Numbered from the stretch's first letter, positions 8,567-17,603 are shown. The stretch: 64,000 nt of DNA from Streptomyces antimycoticus (GCF_005405925.1 NZ_BJHV01000001.1:620001-684000), one strand, 5' to 3'. Translations and numbers: made by a program. The notes: a model not told the origin generated them from the letters alone.

Positions 8567-9364
8567 TCAGTGCTCCTGGGCGGTGGGGCGCACCATGATT
8601 TCGTTGACGGCGGCATGCGCGGGCTGGAGGACCATGAAGGCGATCGCGCGGGCGATGTCCTCGGGGTGCAGCCAGGACTCGCGCGCCATGCCACGTGCGA
8701 CGGTGGCCGTCCTGTTGTCGGCCGTCATCTCGGTGACGGTCATGCCCGGCTCGACCAGCCCCACCCGGACACCGCGGGCGGTCACCTCCTGGCGCATCGC
8801 CTCGCTGAAGGCGCCCACCGCGTGTTTGGTGGCCGAGTAGACGCTGTTGCCGGGCCGCGCCACCCGGCCGCCCACCGAGCTGACGTTCACCAGGTCCGCC
8901 ACCCCCCGCGGACCCTCGGACGCCGTCCGCAGCAAATGCGGCAGCGCCTGCCGGGAGGTGTGCAGGACGGCCTCGATATTGAGGGCGATCATCCGCTGCC
9001 AGGCCTCGGGGTCGCTCTCCTCGACCGTGCCGGCGGCCACATAACCGGCGTTGTTCACCAGCACATCGAGCCGTCCGCACTGCTCCACCGCGTCCTCGAC
9101 GCACTGACGGGCCTGCGCCGCGCTCTGCAGATCGGCGGTGAGGACGGCGCAGGAGCGGCCCTCCTTGCGGAGGGTGGCGGCCAGGTCCTCCAGCCGATCG
9201 GTGCGGCGGGCCACCAGTGCGAGATCGGCTCCCTCCCGGGCCAGTGCCAGGGCGGTGGCCGCTCCGATGCCGCTGGACGCGCCGGTCACCAGCGCCGCGC
9301 AGCCCGACAGCGGGCCATCGGAGGGCGCGGCGCTCCCGGCCCGCCGGTCGTTCCCGATGTTCAT
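8567..9364 (-). CDS. Short-chain dehydrogenase/reductase (SDR)
   Basis: 265 residues from ATG at 9364 (AGGG upstream; a GTG three codons earlier at 9373 is also plausible). Classical SDR features are present: cofactor loop TGASSGIG near residue 27, NNAG, catalytic Ser in NVSSVGG and the YSATK active-site Tyr/Lys pair. The absence of an acidic residue and the presence of Arg-Arg after the second strand (LVARRTDR) favour NADPH. The substrate is unknown. It lies downstream of acdS on the same strand with a 135-bp gap, so they may be co-transcribed. Confidence 0.9.
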   Translation of the reverse strand: MNIGNDRRAGSAAPSDGPLSGCAALVTGASSGIGAATALALAREGADLALVARRTDRLEDLAATLRKEGRSCAVLTADLQSAAQARQCVEDAVEQCGRLDVLVNNAGYVAAGTVEESDPEAWQRMIALNIEAVLHTSRQALPHLLRTASEGPRGVADLVNVSSVGGRVARPGNSVYSATKHAVGAFSEAMRQEVTARGVRVGLVEPGMTVTEMTADNRTATVARGMARESWLHPEDIARAIAFMVLQPAHAAVNEIMVRPTAQEH

Positions 9365-9499
9365 GTCCGTCACCCTGGCTCCCTGGTCTCGCGGGGGTGG
9401 GGAGGCCACGGGGCCGCGTGGCCCGGGCCCCACTTCGGGTACCCGGTGAAGCCCCGCTCATCACCTCGCGTTCCTCCTTCATGCCTCCCCTCGGACCAG

Positions 9500-10507
9500 T
9501 CAGCGAAAGGCGCCGCTGTAGGCGTTGAGCGCGGGCTGGCCGCCGAGGTGGGCGTAGAGCGCGTTGGAGTCCTTGGGTATCTCCCCCTCGCGGACCAGGT
9601 CGATGAGCCCGGCCATGGACTTGCCCTCGTAGACCGGGTCGAGGATCACCCCTTCGAGGCTTCCGGTGAGCCGGATCGCGTCGAGGGTGGAGTCGACCGG
9701 GACACCGTAGAGATCCCCGGCCCAGCCCTCCAGCACGGTGATCTCCTCATCGCGCAGCTCCCGGCCGAGGCCGATCAGAGCGGCGGTCTCGCGTGCGATC
9801 TTCGCCACCTGGGCATGGGTCTCGGCCACCTTGGCGGAGGCGTCGATGCCCAGGACGCGGCGGGGGCGGTCCTGGCCCGCGAAGCCCGCGATCATGCCCG
9901 CCTGGGTGGAACCGGTGACGCTGCACACCACGATGGTGTCGAAGAAGACGCCCAGCTCCCGCTCCTGCGCCTGGACCTCGCGGGCCCAGTTGGCGAAGCC
10001 CAGCCCGCCCAGCGGATGGTCGGAGGCCCCGGCGGGGATCGGATACGGCGTGCCGCCCGCGGCGCGGACGTCCTCCAGGGCGCGGGCCCAGCTGTCCTTG
10101 AAGCCGATGCCGAACCCGGCGTCGACCAGTTGCACCCGCGCGCCCATGATCCGGGAGAGCAGGATGTTGCCGACCTTGTCGTTGACGGAGTCGGGCCAGT
10201 CCACCCAGCTCTCCTGCACCAGGACGGCCTTCAGCCCCAGCTTCGCCGCCACCGCGGCGACCTGGCGGGTGTGGTTGGACTGCACACCGCCGATGCTCAC
10301 CAGGGTGTCCGCGCCCTTCCGGAGCGCGTCGGGGACGAGGTACTCCAGCTTGCGGGTCTTGTTGCCGCCGAAGGCCAGCCCGCTGTTGCAGTCCTCGCGC
10401 TTGGCCCAGATACGCGCCCCGCCGAGACGCTCGCTCAGCCGGTCCAGGGGATGGATGGGGCTGGGACCGAACAGCAAGGGGTGGCGCTCGAAGTCATCGA
10501 GGGACAT
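9500..10507 (-). CDS. acdS: 1-aminocyclopropane-1-carboxylate (ACC) deaminase
   Basis: 335 residues with a strong AAGGAG ribosome site. It cleaves ACC, the plant ethylene precursor, to 2-oxobutyrate and ammonia using PLP. The PLP lysine is K50 in [11 protein letters not shown], and [12 protein letters not shown] matches the family core. The two residues that separate true ACC deaminases from D-cysteine desulfhydrases are present: Glu at 294 (PVYEGKS) and Leu at 321 (YAHLGG), equivalent to E295 and L322 of the Pseudomonas enzyme. It is a single gene with no adjacent Lrp-type acdR. The gene is common in plant-associated actinomycetes, where it lowers plant ethylene. Confidence 0.95.
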   Translation of the reverse strand: MSLDDFERHPLLFGPSPIHPLDRLSERLGGARIWAKREDCNSGLAFGGNKTRKLEYLVPDALRKGADTLVSIGGVQSNHTRQVAAVAAKLGLKAVLVQESWVDWPDSVNDKVGNILLSRIMGARVQLVDAGFGIGFKDSWARALEDVRAAGGTPYPIPAGASDHPLGGLGFANWAREVQAQERELGVFFDTIVVCSVTGSTQAGMIAGFAGQDRPRRVLGIDASAKVAETHAQVAKIARETAALIGLGRELRDEEITVLEGWAGDLYGVPVDSTLDAIRLTGSLEGVILDPVYEGKSMAGLIDLVREGEIPKDSNALYAHLGGQPALNAYSGAFR

Positions 10508-10803
10508 GGGTGACTCCTTATGGGTGGTGCCGGATGCGCGCATGAGTGGTGCCGGATGTCCGCCGATCCCTACCCCGCCGCTCCCCGCCGGCACACGAGC
10601 CGGAACCTCCCCAATGCCTGCCCTTCGGCACACGACCGGCGTATGCCTGTAGGCCGTTGGGGTCCCGCTGCTGTCCAGCCTGAGCACCCTGCCGCCGGGT
10701 CGCGGAGACGATCTGTTCCTGAGCCCTCATACCGCTGCCGCCGAGACGGCGCTCGACCGCCGAGTCCGCCCCGTCCGCCCCACTCGCCCAGGGAGCCGAG
10801 TTC

Positions 10804-11802
10804 ATGCCCCAGTACTTCCGCGACTCGCCCGAGTCCCTCGTTCCCGACGCGCTCGCGGGCTTCGCCGCCGCCCATGCCGATCTCGTCGCCTACCACCCCG
10901 ACCACGGATACTTCCGCACCCGCCACTGCGCACCCACCCGCCGCGTCGGGCTGGTCTCGGGAGGCGGTTCCGGCCATGAACCCCTGCACTCCGGCTTCCT
11001 CGGTACCGGGATGCTGGACGCCTCCTGTCCCGGGCGGATCTTCGCCTCGCCCCACAACCGGCAGATCTTCGAGGCCAGCCGGGCCGTCGCCCGGCCCGAT
11101 GGTGTGCTGCACATCGTCAAGAACTACACCGGTGACCGCATCAACTTCAGCATCGCCGCCGAGCGCCTCGCCCATGAGGGCATCCGCTGCGCACGTGTCC
11201 TCATCGACGACGACATCGCCAGCGACTCCGATGACATCGCGGTCGGCCGGCGCGGCACCGGCGCCACCCTGATCATCGAGAAGATCCTCGGCGCCGCCGC
11301 CGACGAGGGGCGCGGCCTGGAGGACCTGGTCGCCCTCGGCACCGATGTGACCCGGCGGGCCCGCAGCCTCGCCGTCGCCTCGGCCGCCCACAACACACCC
11401 GCCTCAGGGGCACCGGCCTTCGCCCTTCCCGACAACATCCTGGAGTTCGGGGTCGGCATCCACGGCGAGCGGGCCGAGGGGACCACCCCGCACGCACCGC
11501 TCGGCAAGCTGGTCGAGACTATGACGGACCAACTGCTCGCCGCGCTGCCCGACACCGCGGGGACACGGGTGCTCGCCCTGGTCAACGGGCTGGGCTCGAT
11601 CACCTCGCTGGAGCTGTACGGCATCCGCCACGCCGTTGCCAAGGCCCTCGACGACCGTGGGGTCGGCCTCGACCGGTCCCTGACCGGCACCTTCGTGAGC
11701 GCCCTGGACATGCGGGGCTTCTCGCTGACCCTGTTCGCCACCGACGCGGAGGTGCTGCGGCTGTGGGACGCCCCCGCCCGCACCCCCGCCTGGCCGTTGT
11801 GA
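10804..11802 (+). CDS. dhaK: Dihydroxyacetone kinase subunit DhaK
   Basis: 332 residues. DhaK binds dihydroxyacetone covalently through a histidine; H220 in GVGIHGERAEG is that residue. SGGGSGHEPLHSGF (about 52-65) is the family signature. ATG follows a weak GAG-rich leader. It is followed after 65 bp by dhaL, which supplies the ADP/ATP-binding part. In PTS-dependent systems phosphate comes through DhaM, but no dhaM gene lies here, so it must be elsewhere in the genome or the pair works differently. Confidence 0.93.
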   Translation: MPQYFRDSPESLVPDALAGFAAAHADLVAYHPDHGYFRTRHCAPTRRVGLVSGGGSGHEPLHSGFLGTGMLDASCPGRIFASPHNRQIFEASRAVARPDGVLHIVKNYTGDRINFSIAAERLAHEGIRCARVLIDDDIASDSDDIAVGRRGTGATLIIEKILGAAADEGRGLEDLVALGTDVTRRARSLAVASAAHNTPASGAPAFALPDNILEFGVGIHGERAEGTTPHAPLGKLVETMTDQLLAALPDTAGTRVLALVNGLGSITSLELYGIRHAVAKALDDRGVGLDRSLTGTFVSALDMRGFSLTLFATDAEVLRLWDAPARTPAWPL

Positions 11803-11867
11803 CCCCGCCTCCTTGACCCCGTCCGGCCCCGTTGACCCCGCCACCGCCCCGAGGAGTTGCCCCGCTC

Positions 11868-12568
11868 ATGTCCGATCAGCCCGGCCCGAAGGGCCTTACG
11901 CACACAGCCGTCATGGACTGGCTCACACGGTTCGCCGCCACCGTACGCTCCGTGGAACCCGAGCTCACCGCGCTCGATCAGAAGGCGGGCGACGGGGACT
12001 TCGGCGGCAATCTGGTCACCGGGATGGACGGCGTCCGCCGTGCGCTGGACGCCCTGGCGGCGGGCGCGGGGAACGGCGAGCGAAACCGGAGGGGCCGGAC
12101 GCGCCGCTCGACGCCGCCGCGCGGGTCTTCCTCGACGATGTCGGCGGCACCAGCGGCCCCCTGTTCGGGCTGCTCTTCCAGGAGCTGGCCGACGCGCTGG
12201 GGATGGCCGCCGCCCCGCCCGGGACCGCCGCGCTGGCCCTGGGCACCGCCGCGGGGGCGGCCGCGATCCAGCGGGTCGGCGAGGCCGAGGTGGGCGACAA
12301 GACGATGGTGGACGCCCTCGTGCCCGCCGCGCGGGCCCTCGCTTCCTGTGAACCCACCGCCGACCCCGCGTATGCGCTCCATGTGGCCGCGGTGGCGGCC
12401 CATCGGGGCGCCCGCTCCACGACCGATCTGCGCGCCCGGCGCGGGCGTGCCAGCTATACGGGCGACCACGCCCGCGGCGTCCCGGATCCGGGTGCCCTGG
12501 CCGTCGCCCTGCTGTTCGCGTCCGCACACGCCGAGCTGACCTCGCTGAGCCGGCTCCCCGTGTCCTGA
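11868..12568 (+). pseudogene. dhaL: Dihydroxyacetone kinase subunit DhaL, frameshifted in this sequence
   Basis: The frame from ATG 11868 encodes the DhaL start, including the metal-ligand loop KAGDGDFGGN, to about residue 68, and then runs into a nonsense frame. The rest of DhaL (AARVFLDDVGGTSGPLFG, then VGDKTMVDAL, to SRLPVS) is in the -1 frame and ends at 12568. Adding one base in the GGGG run at 12068-12071 joins the two and gives exactly 702 bp (233 residues), normal for DhaL. There is no slippery heptamer, so programmed frameshifting is unlikely. A sequencing indel is the simplest explanation; a recent null mutation is the alternative. Confidence 0.85.
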
Positions 12569-12735
12569 GGAGGCCGAGGTCATGAGCGGACCCCCGGACG
12601 TGCCGCCCGCCGGTGAACGCCGCGGGCGGGCCGCACGTACTGGGATCCGAGTCCTGGGCCCGCATGGGACGGGCAGAGCGGGGCAGACGACCAGGATTCG
12701 ACTGTCGGCTCGATCGAAGGGGTCCGGGAGAAGCT

Positions 12736-13821
12736 GTGCAGCAGGAGACCTCCATCCGTGTGACCACAACACCCCCGGCCGTGCCACGACCGCGCGAGGG
12801 CGGCGCGTCGGGCGGCCGGACGCGCGACCCGTACTTCGACAATGCGAAGTACCTCACCATCGTGCTGGTGGCGTGTGGCCACGCATGGGAGCCCCTCACC
12901 TACGGCAGCCGGGCGGCCACCGCGATCTACCTGCTGGTCTACGCGTTCCACATGCCCGCGTTCGCCCTCGTATCGGGCTACTTCTCGCGGAGTTTCGATA
13001 TGGCGCCGGGCCGGGTGAAACGGCTGCTCACGGGTGTCGTCGTGCCGTATGTGGTCTTCGAGATCGCGTACACACTCTTCTACCGCTGGGCACAGGACGA
13101 TCCGGGTTATCCGATCAGCCTGCTCGACCCCTGGTATGTGATGTGGTTCCTGGCCGCGCTGTTCATCTGGCGGATCACCACCCCGCTGTGGCTCGCGCTG
13201 CGCCATCCGGTGCCGGTCGCGCTGGCGGTGGCGGCACTGGCTTCCATCTCACCCGAGGCCGGTGGGGACCTCGGCCTGCAGCGGGTGCTGGCGTTCCTCC
13301 CGTTCTTCGTGGTCGGACTCACCCTGCGACCGGACCACTTCACCCGGCTGCGGACCCGGCGGACCCGGCTGATCGCCCTTCCGGTGGCGGCCTTCGCCCT
13401 GTGCACGGCGTACGCGGTGGCGCCCTGGATGGACGCGGAGTGGTTCTACCACCGCAAGAGCGTGGCGGCGCTGGACGGCGTACCGTCCTGGGCCGGGCTG
13501 CTCACCACGCCCGCCCTCTTCGGCCTGGCGCTGGTGCTCACGGCCTGCTTCCTGGCCTGGGTGCCGGGGCGCCGGACCTGGTTCACCGCGCTCGGTTCGG
13601 GGACGCTGTACGGCTATCTGCTGCACGGCTTCATCATCAAGTCGTCCCGTTTCTGGGACTGGTACGACCATCCGTGGCTGCACACCCCGCTCGGGGAGCT
13701 CGCCGTCACCGCGGCCGCGGTGCTCATGATCACCGTGCTGTGCACGGGACCGGTGCGACGGGTCCTGCGCACGCTGCTGGAGCCACGCATGGACTGGGCG
13801 TTCCGGCGCACCGGTTCCTGA
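12736..13821 (+). CDS. Acyltransferase-3-like integral membrane protein
   Basis: 361 residues from GTG 12736 (GGGAG 5 nt upstream). The opening DPYFDNAKYLTIVLVACGH and the pattern of about ten hydrophobic segments match the acyltransferase_3 / fucose-4-O-acetylase-like family. The conserved His in VACGHAWEP and Arg-containing SGYFSR are where the family's catalytic and acyl-CoA-handling residues lie. Such proteins O-acetylate surface glycans or antibiotics; the acceptor here is unknown. It begins 167 bp after dhaL and has no related neighbours. Confidence 0.82.
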   Translation: MQQETSIRVTTTPPAVPRPREGGASGGRTRDPYFDNAKYLTIVLVACGHAWEPLTYGSRAATAIYLLVYAFHMPAFALVSGYFSRSFDMAPGRVKRLLTGVVVPYVVFEIAYTLFYRWAQDDPGYPISLLDPWYVMWFLAALFIWRITTPLWLALRHPVPVALAVAALASISPEAGGDLGLQRVLAFLPFFVVGLTLRPDHFTRLRTRRTRLIALPVAAFALCTAYAVAPWMDAEWFYHRKSVAALDGVPSWAGLLTTPALFGLALVLTACFLAWVPGRRTWFTALGSGTLYGYLLHGFIIKSSRFWDWYDHPWLHTPLGELAVTAAAVLMITVLCTGPVRRVLRTLLEPRMDWAFRRTGS

Positions 13822-13876
13822 GGGCGGACCGGCCCCGAGGGAGGACCGGTTCCCCGAGTGGGCTGCGGGGCCGCCG

Positions 13877-14524
13877 TCAGCGGCGGCGGACCTTGAGGGT
13901 GTTGTCGGTGCGAGTGGCCGGCTGTCCGTCGGGAGCGGTCATGTTCTCCACATGCACATCGCTGACGAGGACGTCCCACTCCCCGTCCGCGAGGTCGAGC
14001 CCGGCGAGCACCTCCTCGGGCGTGGGGAAGTGGAACTCCGGACCGGGGTCCGGCGCCCAGGACGGGAATGCGGCGTGTCCGGTGATCAGCAGCACTCCGC
14101 CCGGTGCGACGGCCGCCGCCGCGGTGCGCAGGATCTGGTCCCGGGGCAGTTCCAGCCGGGAGTGGAAGAAGTAGGCGGAGACGAGATCGAAGGTGCCGTC
14201 CGGGAAGGACTCGGACAGGTCGTGCCGCTGCCACTCGATATGGTCGCCGACACCTTCCGACGCCGCGTGTCCGGCGGCGCGGTCCAACGCCACCTGTGAG
14301 ACGTCGACGGCGGTGACCCGCCAGCCCTGCCGGGCGAGCCAGATCGCGTCGCCGCCCTCACCGCAGCCGAGGTCCAGCGCCCTGCCAGGGGTCAGCCCGG
14401 TGGTCTCGCGCACCAGAGCGGCATTGGGCTTGCCGCTCCAGACGCGGTCCTCGGCGCTGTAGAAGGTGTCCCAGAACTCCTCGGGCGAGGTGTCGGGCGA
14501 GATGGTGTGCGGGTCGGTGGTCAT
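13877..14524 (-). CDS. Class I SAM-dependent methyltransferase
   Basis: 215 residues. Motif I is LDLGCGEGGDAIWLA (about 50-64), followed by acidic AVDVS and the post-motif LLITGHA. The protein resembles the tellurite/thiopurine-type methyltransferase group (opening EEFWDTFYSAEDRVWSG), whose members often detoxify small electrophiles or metalloids. It is divergently transcribed from the XRE-cupin regulator across an 81-bp gap, so that regulator is the likely controller. Confidence 0.87.
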   Translation of the reverse strand: MTTDPHTISPDTSPEEFWDTFYSAEDRVWSGKPNAALVRETTGLTPGRALDLGCGEGGDAIWLARQGWRVTAVDVSQVALDRAAGHAASEGVGDHIEWQRHDLSESFPDGTFDLVSAYFFHSRLELPRDQILRTAAAAVAPGGVLLITGHAAFPSWAPDPGPEFHFPTPEEVLAGLDLADGEWDVLVSDVHVENMTAPDGQPATRTDNTLKVRRR

Positions 14525-14605
14525 GTCAGATGCGCTCCCTTCGTTCCTGGCAAGAGAGTGCACACGGCCGCGCCCACTTGACAAACTTCTTTGCCGGGGT
14601 AGCAA

Positions 14606-15211
14606 ATGAAGAGTATGGCTGACGAAGACCTCAGCGAGGTACTGACCGCCGTAGGACCCCGGCTGCGGGCGTTGCGGCGCACCCGTGGCACCACATTGGC
14701 CCAGCTCAGCGAGACGACCGGGATCTCGCTGAGCACCCTGTCGCGACTGGAGGCGGGGCAGCGCAAGCCGACCCTGGAGCTGCTGCTGCCGCTGGCCAAG
14801 GCGTACGGAGTGCAGTTGGACGAGCTGGTGGGGGCGCCGGCCACCGGGGATCCCCGGGTCCATCCGCGGCCGTTCACCCGGCACGGCCAGACGTTCGTGC
14901 CGCTGACCCGCTATCTGGGCGGGCTGCACGCCTACAAGCAGATCATGCCGCCCCGGCCGCCGGGCGGGCGCGACGAACCGCTGGAGCAGCGGGTGCACGA
15001 GGGCTATGAGTGGCTCTATGTGCTCTCGGGGCGGCTACGGCTGGCGCTGGGCGAGCACGATCTGGTGCTCACGTCCGGTGAGGCCGCCGAATTCGACACC
15101 CGTACGCCCCATGGCTTCGCCAACGCCGGGGACCAGCCGGTGGAGTTCCTCTCCCTGTTCGGGGCGCAGGGCGAGCGCATCCATGTCCGCGCCCGCCCTG
15201 CCGGTACCTGA
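14606..15211 (+). CDS. XRE-family regulator with C-terminal cupin domain
   Basis: 201 residues. An N-terminal helix-turn-helix (about 20-75: GTTLAQLSETTGISLSTLS) is joined to a cupin_2 sensor domain (about 125-190, LYVLSGRLRLALGEHDL and HGFANAG). Such two-domain proteins bind a small ligand in the cupin and act locally. ATG 14606 has GGGG six bases upstream; an ATG three codons in (14615) is possible. It is transcribed away from the methyltransferase, so it probably controls itself and that gene. A TTGACA at 14578 could be a -35 element, but the -10 is weak. Confidence 0.88.
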   Translation: MKSMADEDLSEVLTAVGPRLRALRRTRGTTLAQLSETTGISLSTLSRLEAGQRKPTLELLLPLAKAYGVQLDELVGAPATGDPRVHPRPFTRHGQTFVPLTRYLGGLHAYKQIMPPRPPGGRDEPLEQRVHEGYEWLYVLSGRLRLALGEHDLVLTSGEAAEFDTRTPHGFANAGDQPVEFLSLFGAQGERIHVRARPAGT

Positions 15212-15213
15212 CC

Positions 15214-15237
15214 CGCCCCCGTCGCACGCCGGGGGCG
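15214..15237. terminator. Short hairpin terminator
   Basis: 8-bp inverted repeat CGCCCCCG / CGGGGGCG with an 8-nt loop between two convergent genes. Confidence 0.55.
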
Positions 15238-15238
15238 C

Positions 15239-15484
15239 TCACCCCGAGGGCTCGTCCGGGACGGGCCGCTCGGGGTGCACGCTTCCGGTCTGCGGCTTCC
15301 CCTGACGTCCCGTGCCGGACTCATCCGTCTCGGGGACGTCGTCCCCGAGATCCGGCTCCTGGCCGGCGCCCGCCACGTCCAGGTGGTCGGGGCCGTCCTG
15401 CGCCTGCTGATCGGGGAGGTCCCTGGGGATCCCGCCCCGGTCCTCGCGCTCCTCGCGTTCCTCCGGTCGCCGGTCGTCGCTCAC
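15239..15484 (-). CDS. Small acidic hydrophilic protein, unknown function
   Basis: 81 residues from GTG 15484, with a strong AGGAG 8 bases upstream, which is the main reason for calling it. The protein is highly charged (opening MSDDRRPEEREERED), rich in D, E, G and P, with no hydrophobic core, and is probably disordered. No family recognised. It converges on the XRE-cupin gene and lies 131 bp from the cupin gene, outside any obvious operon. Confidence 0.6.
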   Translation of the reverse strand: MSDDRRPEEREEREDRGGIPRDLPDQQAQDGPDHLDVAGAGQEPDLGDDVPETDESGTGRQGKPQTGSVHPERPVPDEPSG

Positions 15485-15615
15485 GATGCCGCTCCTTTCG
15501 TCGATTCGTCGATGGAGGGGGCACAGCAGGGGCGATTACCCGCGAGCGTCGGCGGAATGCATGGTCAGCGCCGATTGGACGCGGTCACCTGTACACCACG
15601 TGTCCGTGCGGGCGG

Positions 15616-16130
15616 CTATTCCCCCGGCTCCAGCACATACAGCTCCGGCAGGTTGACCACGATGGCCTCCTGGGTGCTGCGGGCGATGACCACCACCGCC
15701 TCGTCGTCGGGGTCCGGGTTCTCCTCCCGGTGCGGCACAAACGGCGGAACGAAGATGTAGTCACCCGGGCGGGTGCGCAACCGGACCTCCTCGACACGTC
15801 CGTCCCGCTCCTCGGCGAAGACGAACTCGGGGTGGCCCCGCACCACGAAGATGGCCGTCTCGGACTCGCCGTGGTGGTGGTTTGCGGAGGCGGTGTCCGG
15901 CGCCACATGCGTCTGGCCCATCCAGAGCCGCTCGGACCCCACCGACTGACCGCTGATCGCGGCGAACCGCCGCATGCCCTCGGTCTGGGCGGTGCCGGGG
16001 TCGACGTCCTCGGTGCGGATGTGGTGCAGCCGCATCCGCAACGGACTGTCGGGGCGGTGGCCTTCAGATCCTTCAGATGCGGATGGAACGCGTCGTGCTG
16101 CTGCGCGGGGTCGCCGCCGGGCGTCGTCAT
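15616..16130 (-). pseudogene. Cupin-domain protein, frameshifted in this sequence
   Basis: Reading from ATG 16130 gives a natural N-terminus (MTTPGGDPAQQHDAFHPHL), then the frame breaks; the conserved part (MRLHHIRTEDVDPG onward) continues one frame over to 15616. One extra base in the GGGG run at 16051-16054 joins them as KATAPDSPLRM and makes 516 bp (171 residues). The cupin core shows metal ligands HHHGESE and PFVPHREENP. The function may be a small-molecule dioxygenase or sensor; not assignable. It has its own promoter facing Rrf2, so Rrf2 control is likely. If the break is real, a short form from ATG 16035 would still keep the cupin. Confidence 0.75.
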
Positions 16131-16137
16131 GACACCG

Positions 16138-16167
16138 ACCGTAGAAAGCCCGGGTAATGGATGTCAA
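16138..16167 (-). promoter_or_regulatory. Promoter of the cupin gene (leaderless type)
   Basis: On the minus strand, TTGACA (16162-16167) and TACGGT (16138-16143) are separated by 18 bp, and the cupin ATG at 16130 lies 7 bp after the -10 box, so transcription probably starts at the ATG. Directly upstream of the -35 box is GGACACCTG, which shares AGGTGTCC with the operator-like palindrome at 17604. Confidence 0.55.
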
Positions 16168-16226
16168 CAGGTGTCCTTTCTCCCACCAGGCACAACACCA
16201 TGAAATCCACGTTGCATAATGGCCGT

Positions 16227-16637
16227 ATGCAGATCTCGGCGAAGGCGGACTACGCGGTCCGGGCGCTGGCGGAGCTGGCCGCGGACCCGGGCAGGCCACT
16301 CACCTGTGAGGCGATAGCCACCTCCCAGGACATCCCCTTCCGGTTCCTCAAGGGGGTCTTCCGGGATCTGCGCCAGGCCGGTCTGGTGCGCAGTCAGCGC
16401 GGCTGCGAGGGTGGCTACTGGCTGGCTCGCGACCCCGCCGAGGTGACCCTCGCGGACATCGTGCTCGCCGTGGACGGGGCGTTCCTGACGCTGCGCGGCG
16501 AGCGGCTGGACGACCTCGGCTACCACGGCCCGGCGGCCGGACTGCCCGGGGTGTGGCGCGGGATGGAGGACCATGTGCGCCAGGTGCTGACCTCCACCGC
16601 CCTGAGCGATCTGGTCCGCGAGCGGCTGGCGGCATGA
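16227..16637 (+). CDS. Rrf2-family transcriptional regulator
   Basis: 136 residues beginning MQISAKADYAVRALAEL, the typical Rrf2 opening. The winged helix covers about 1-80 (QDIPFRFLKGVFRDLRQAG, then QRGCEGGYWLA). Rrf2 sensors such as IscR, NsrR and RsrR ligate an Fe-S cluster through three cysteines near residue 90-110. Here that region has none (two Cys lie earlier, at CEAIA and GCEGG), so it resembles the cluster-free members, which include the cysteine regulator CymR. A CATAAT box ends 6 bases before the ATG, implying a leaderless mRNA. It overlaps the next gene by ATGA. Confidence 0.87.
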   Translation: MQISAKADYAVRALAELAADPGRPLTCEAIATSQDIPFRFLKGVFRDLRQAGLVRSQRGCEGGYWLARDPAEVTLADIVLAVDGAFLTLRGERLDDLGYHGPAAGLPGVWRGMEDHVRQVLTSTALSDLVRERLAA

Positions 16638-17569
16638 CGCCCGCGAGCCCGGACCGGCCCCGGAGCACCGAGGCGGACGGCCGCGGGGCCGTCGAGATCG
16701 TGGAGTACACCGATCCGGCCTGCCCGTGGGCCTGGGGTTCCGAGCCCGCGTTCCGCCACCTGCGGGCCCTCACCGCGGGGCGGGCCCACTGGCGCCGGGT
16801 GTTCGGCATCCTCTTCGACGACGGCGACGACCCGGCGCCGGATCCCGCGGCCGAGACCGCCTGGTACAGCCGCTATATCGCCGATATCGCCCGCCATACA
16901 CGGGCGCCCTACGCCCACCGGCTGCGCTGGGTGGCGGCCACCAGCCGGCCGGCCTCGCTCGCCGCGAAGGCGGCCGAGCGGCAGGGCGCGATCGCCGCGG
17001 AGCGGGTGCTGCGACGGCTGCGCGAGACCACGTTCGTACTGGGCACTCCGGCCGATACGGCGGAGCGGGTGCTCGATGCCCTGGCGGGGCTCGACGGTGT
17101 CGATGTCGAGCGGCTGGGCACGGAGATGGGCGAGCCGTCGGTGGTGGCGGCCGTCCGGCAGGACCACGCCGAGGCCCGCGACCCGATCCCGGAGGCGCAT
17201 GCCTTCCGCGCCCCGGGACCGCATGGCACGGGCGTCAAGGAAACCGACGACGGGGTGCGCTACGCGCTGCCCACGCTGGTGTTCTCCGGCCCCGGCGGGC
17301 GCGTGACCGCCCCGGGGTGGCGGAGCATGGCCGAGTACACGGCCGCGCTGCGCACGGTGGCTCCCGGCCATCTCTGGCAGGCGGCCCTCATCGGCCCCGA
17401 GGAGGCCCTGGCGGAGCACCGCAGCCTGACCGGGCCCGACCTGTCACTGCTGACGGGCCGGACCACTCCCCCACCTGCGGCCGTACAGGTGGAGACGGCG
17501 GGCGGGCCGCTGTGGCTGCATCCGGACGAGGCCGCCACCCATCCGGTGCTCGCCGCCCGTCAGGGCTGA
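16634..17569 (+). CDS. DsbA/FrnE-like thioredoxin-fold protein
   Basis: 311 residues, translationally coupled to the Rrf2 gene. The active-site region is EYTDPACPWAWGSEPAFRHL (about 25-44), aligned with the FDxxCPWCW of DsbA/FrnE proteins, but the second cysteine is replaced by Ala (CPWA). That leaves a one-cysteine site, as in glutathione-transferase-kappa-like or HCCA-isomerase-like members, not a disulfide oxidoreductase. A helical insert and a second short domain (LPTLVFSGPGGRVTAPG) follow. There is no signal peptide, so it is cytosolic. The operon with Rrf2 suggests a redox or thiol stress role. Confidence 0.82.
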   Translation: MTPASPDRPRSTEADGRGAVEIVEYTDPACPWAWGSEPAFRHLRALTAGRAHWRRVFGILFDDGDDPAPDPAAETAWYSRYIADIARHTRAPYAHRLRWVAATSRPASLAAKAAERQGAIAAERVLRRLRETTFVLGTPADTAERVLDALAGLDGVDVERLGTEMGEPSVVAAVRQDHAEARDPIPEAHAFRAPGPHGTGVKETDDGVRYALPTLVFSGPGGRVTAPGWRSMAEYTAALRTVAPGHLWQAALIGPEEALAEHRSLTGPDLSLLTGRTTPPPAAVQVETAGGPLWLHPDEAATHPVLAARQG

Positions 17570-17603
17570 AAATCCCCAGGTCGTTAGCCGTCTTACCCGA
17601 TGA

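Noticed and set aside
12060..12100. Programmed ribosomal frameshift in dhaL
   Set aside because: No slippery heptamer or downstream hairpin, and the break fits loss of one G in a GGGG run, like the other eight sites.
14578..14606. TTGACA as a leaderless promoter for the XRE-cupin gene
   Set aside because: With 16-17 bp spacing the -10 is TAGCAA or AGCAAA, a poor match, so it was not listed as a feature.
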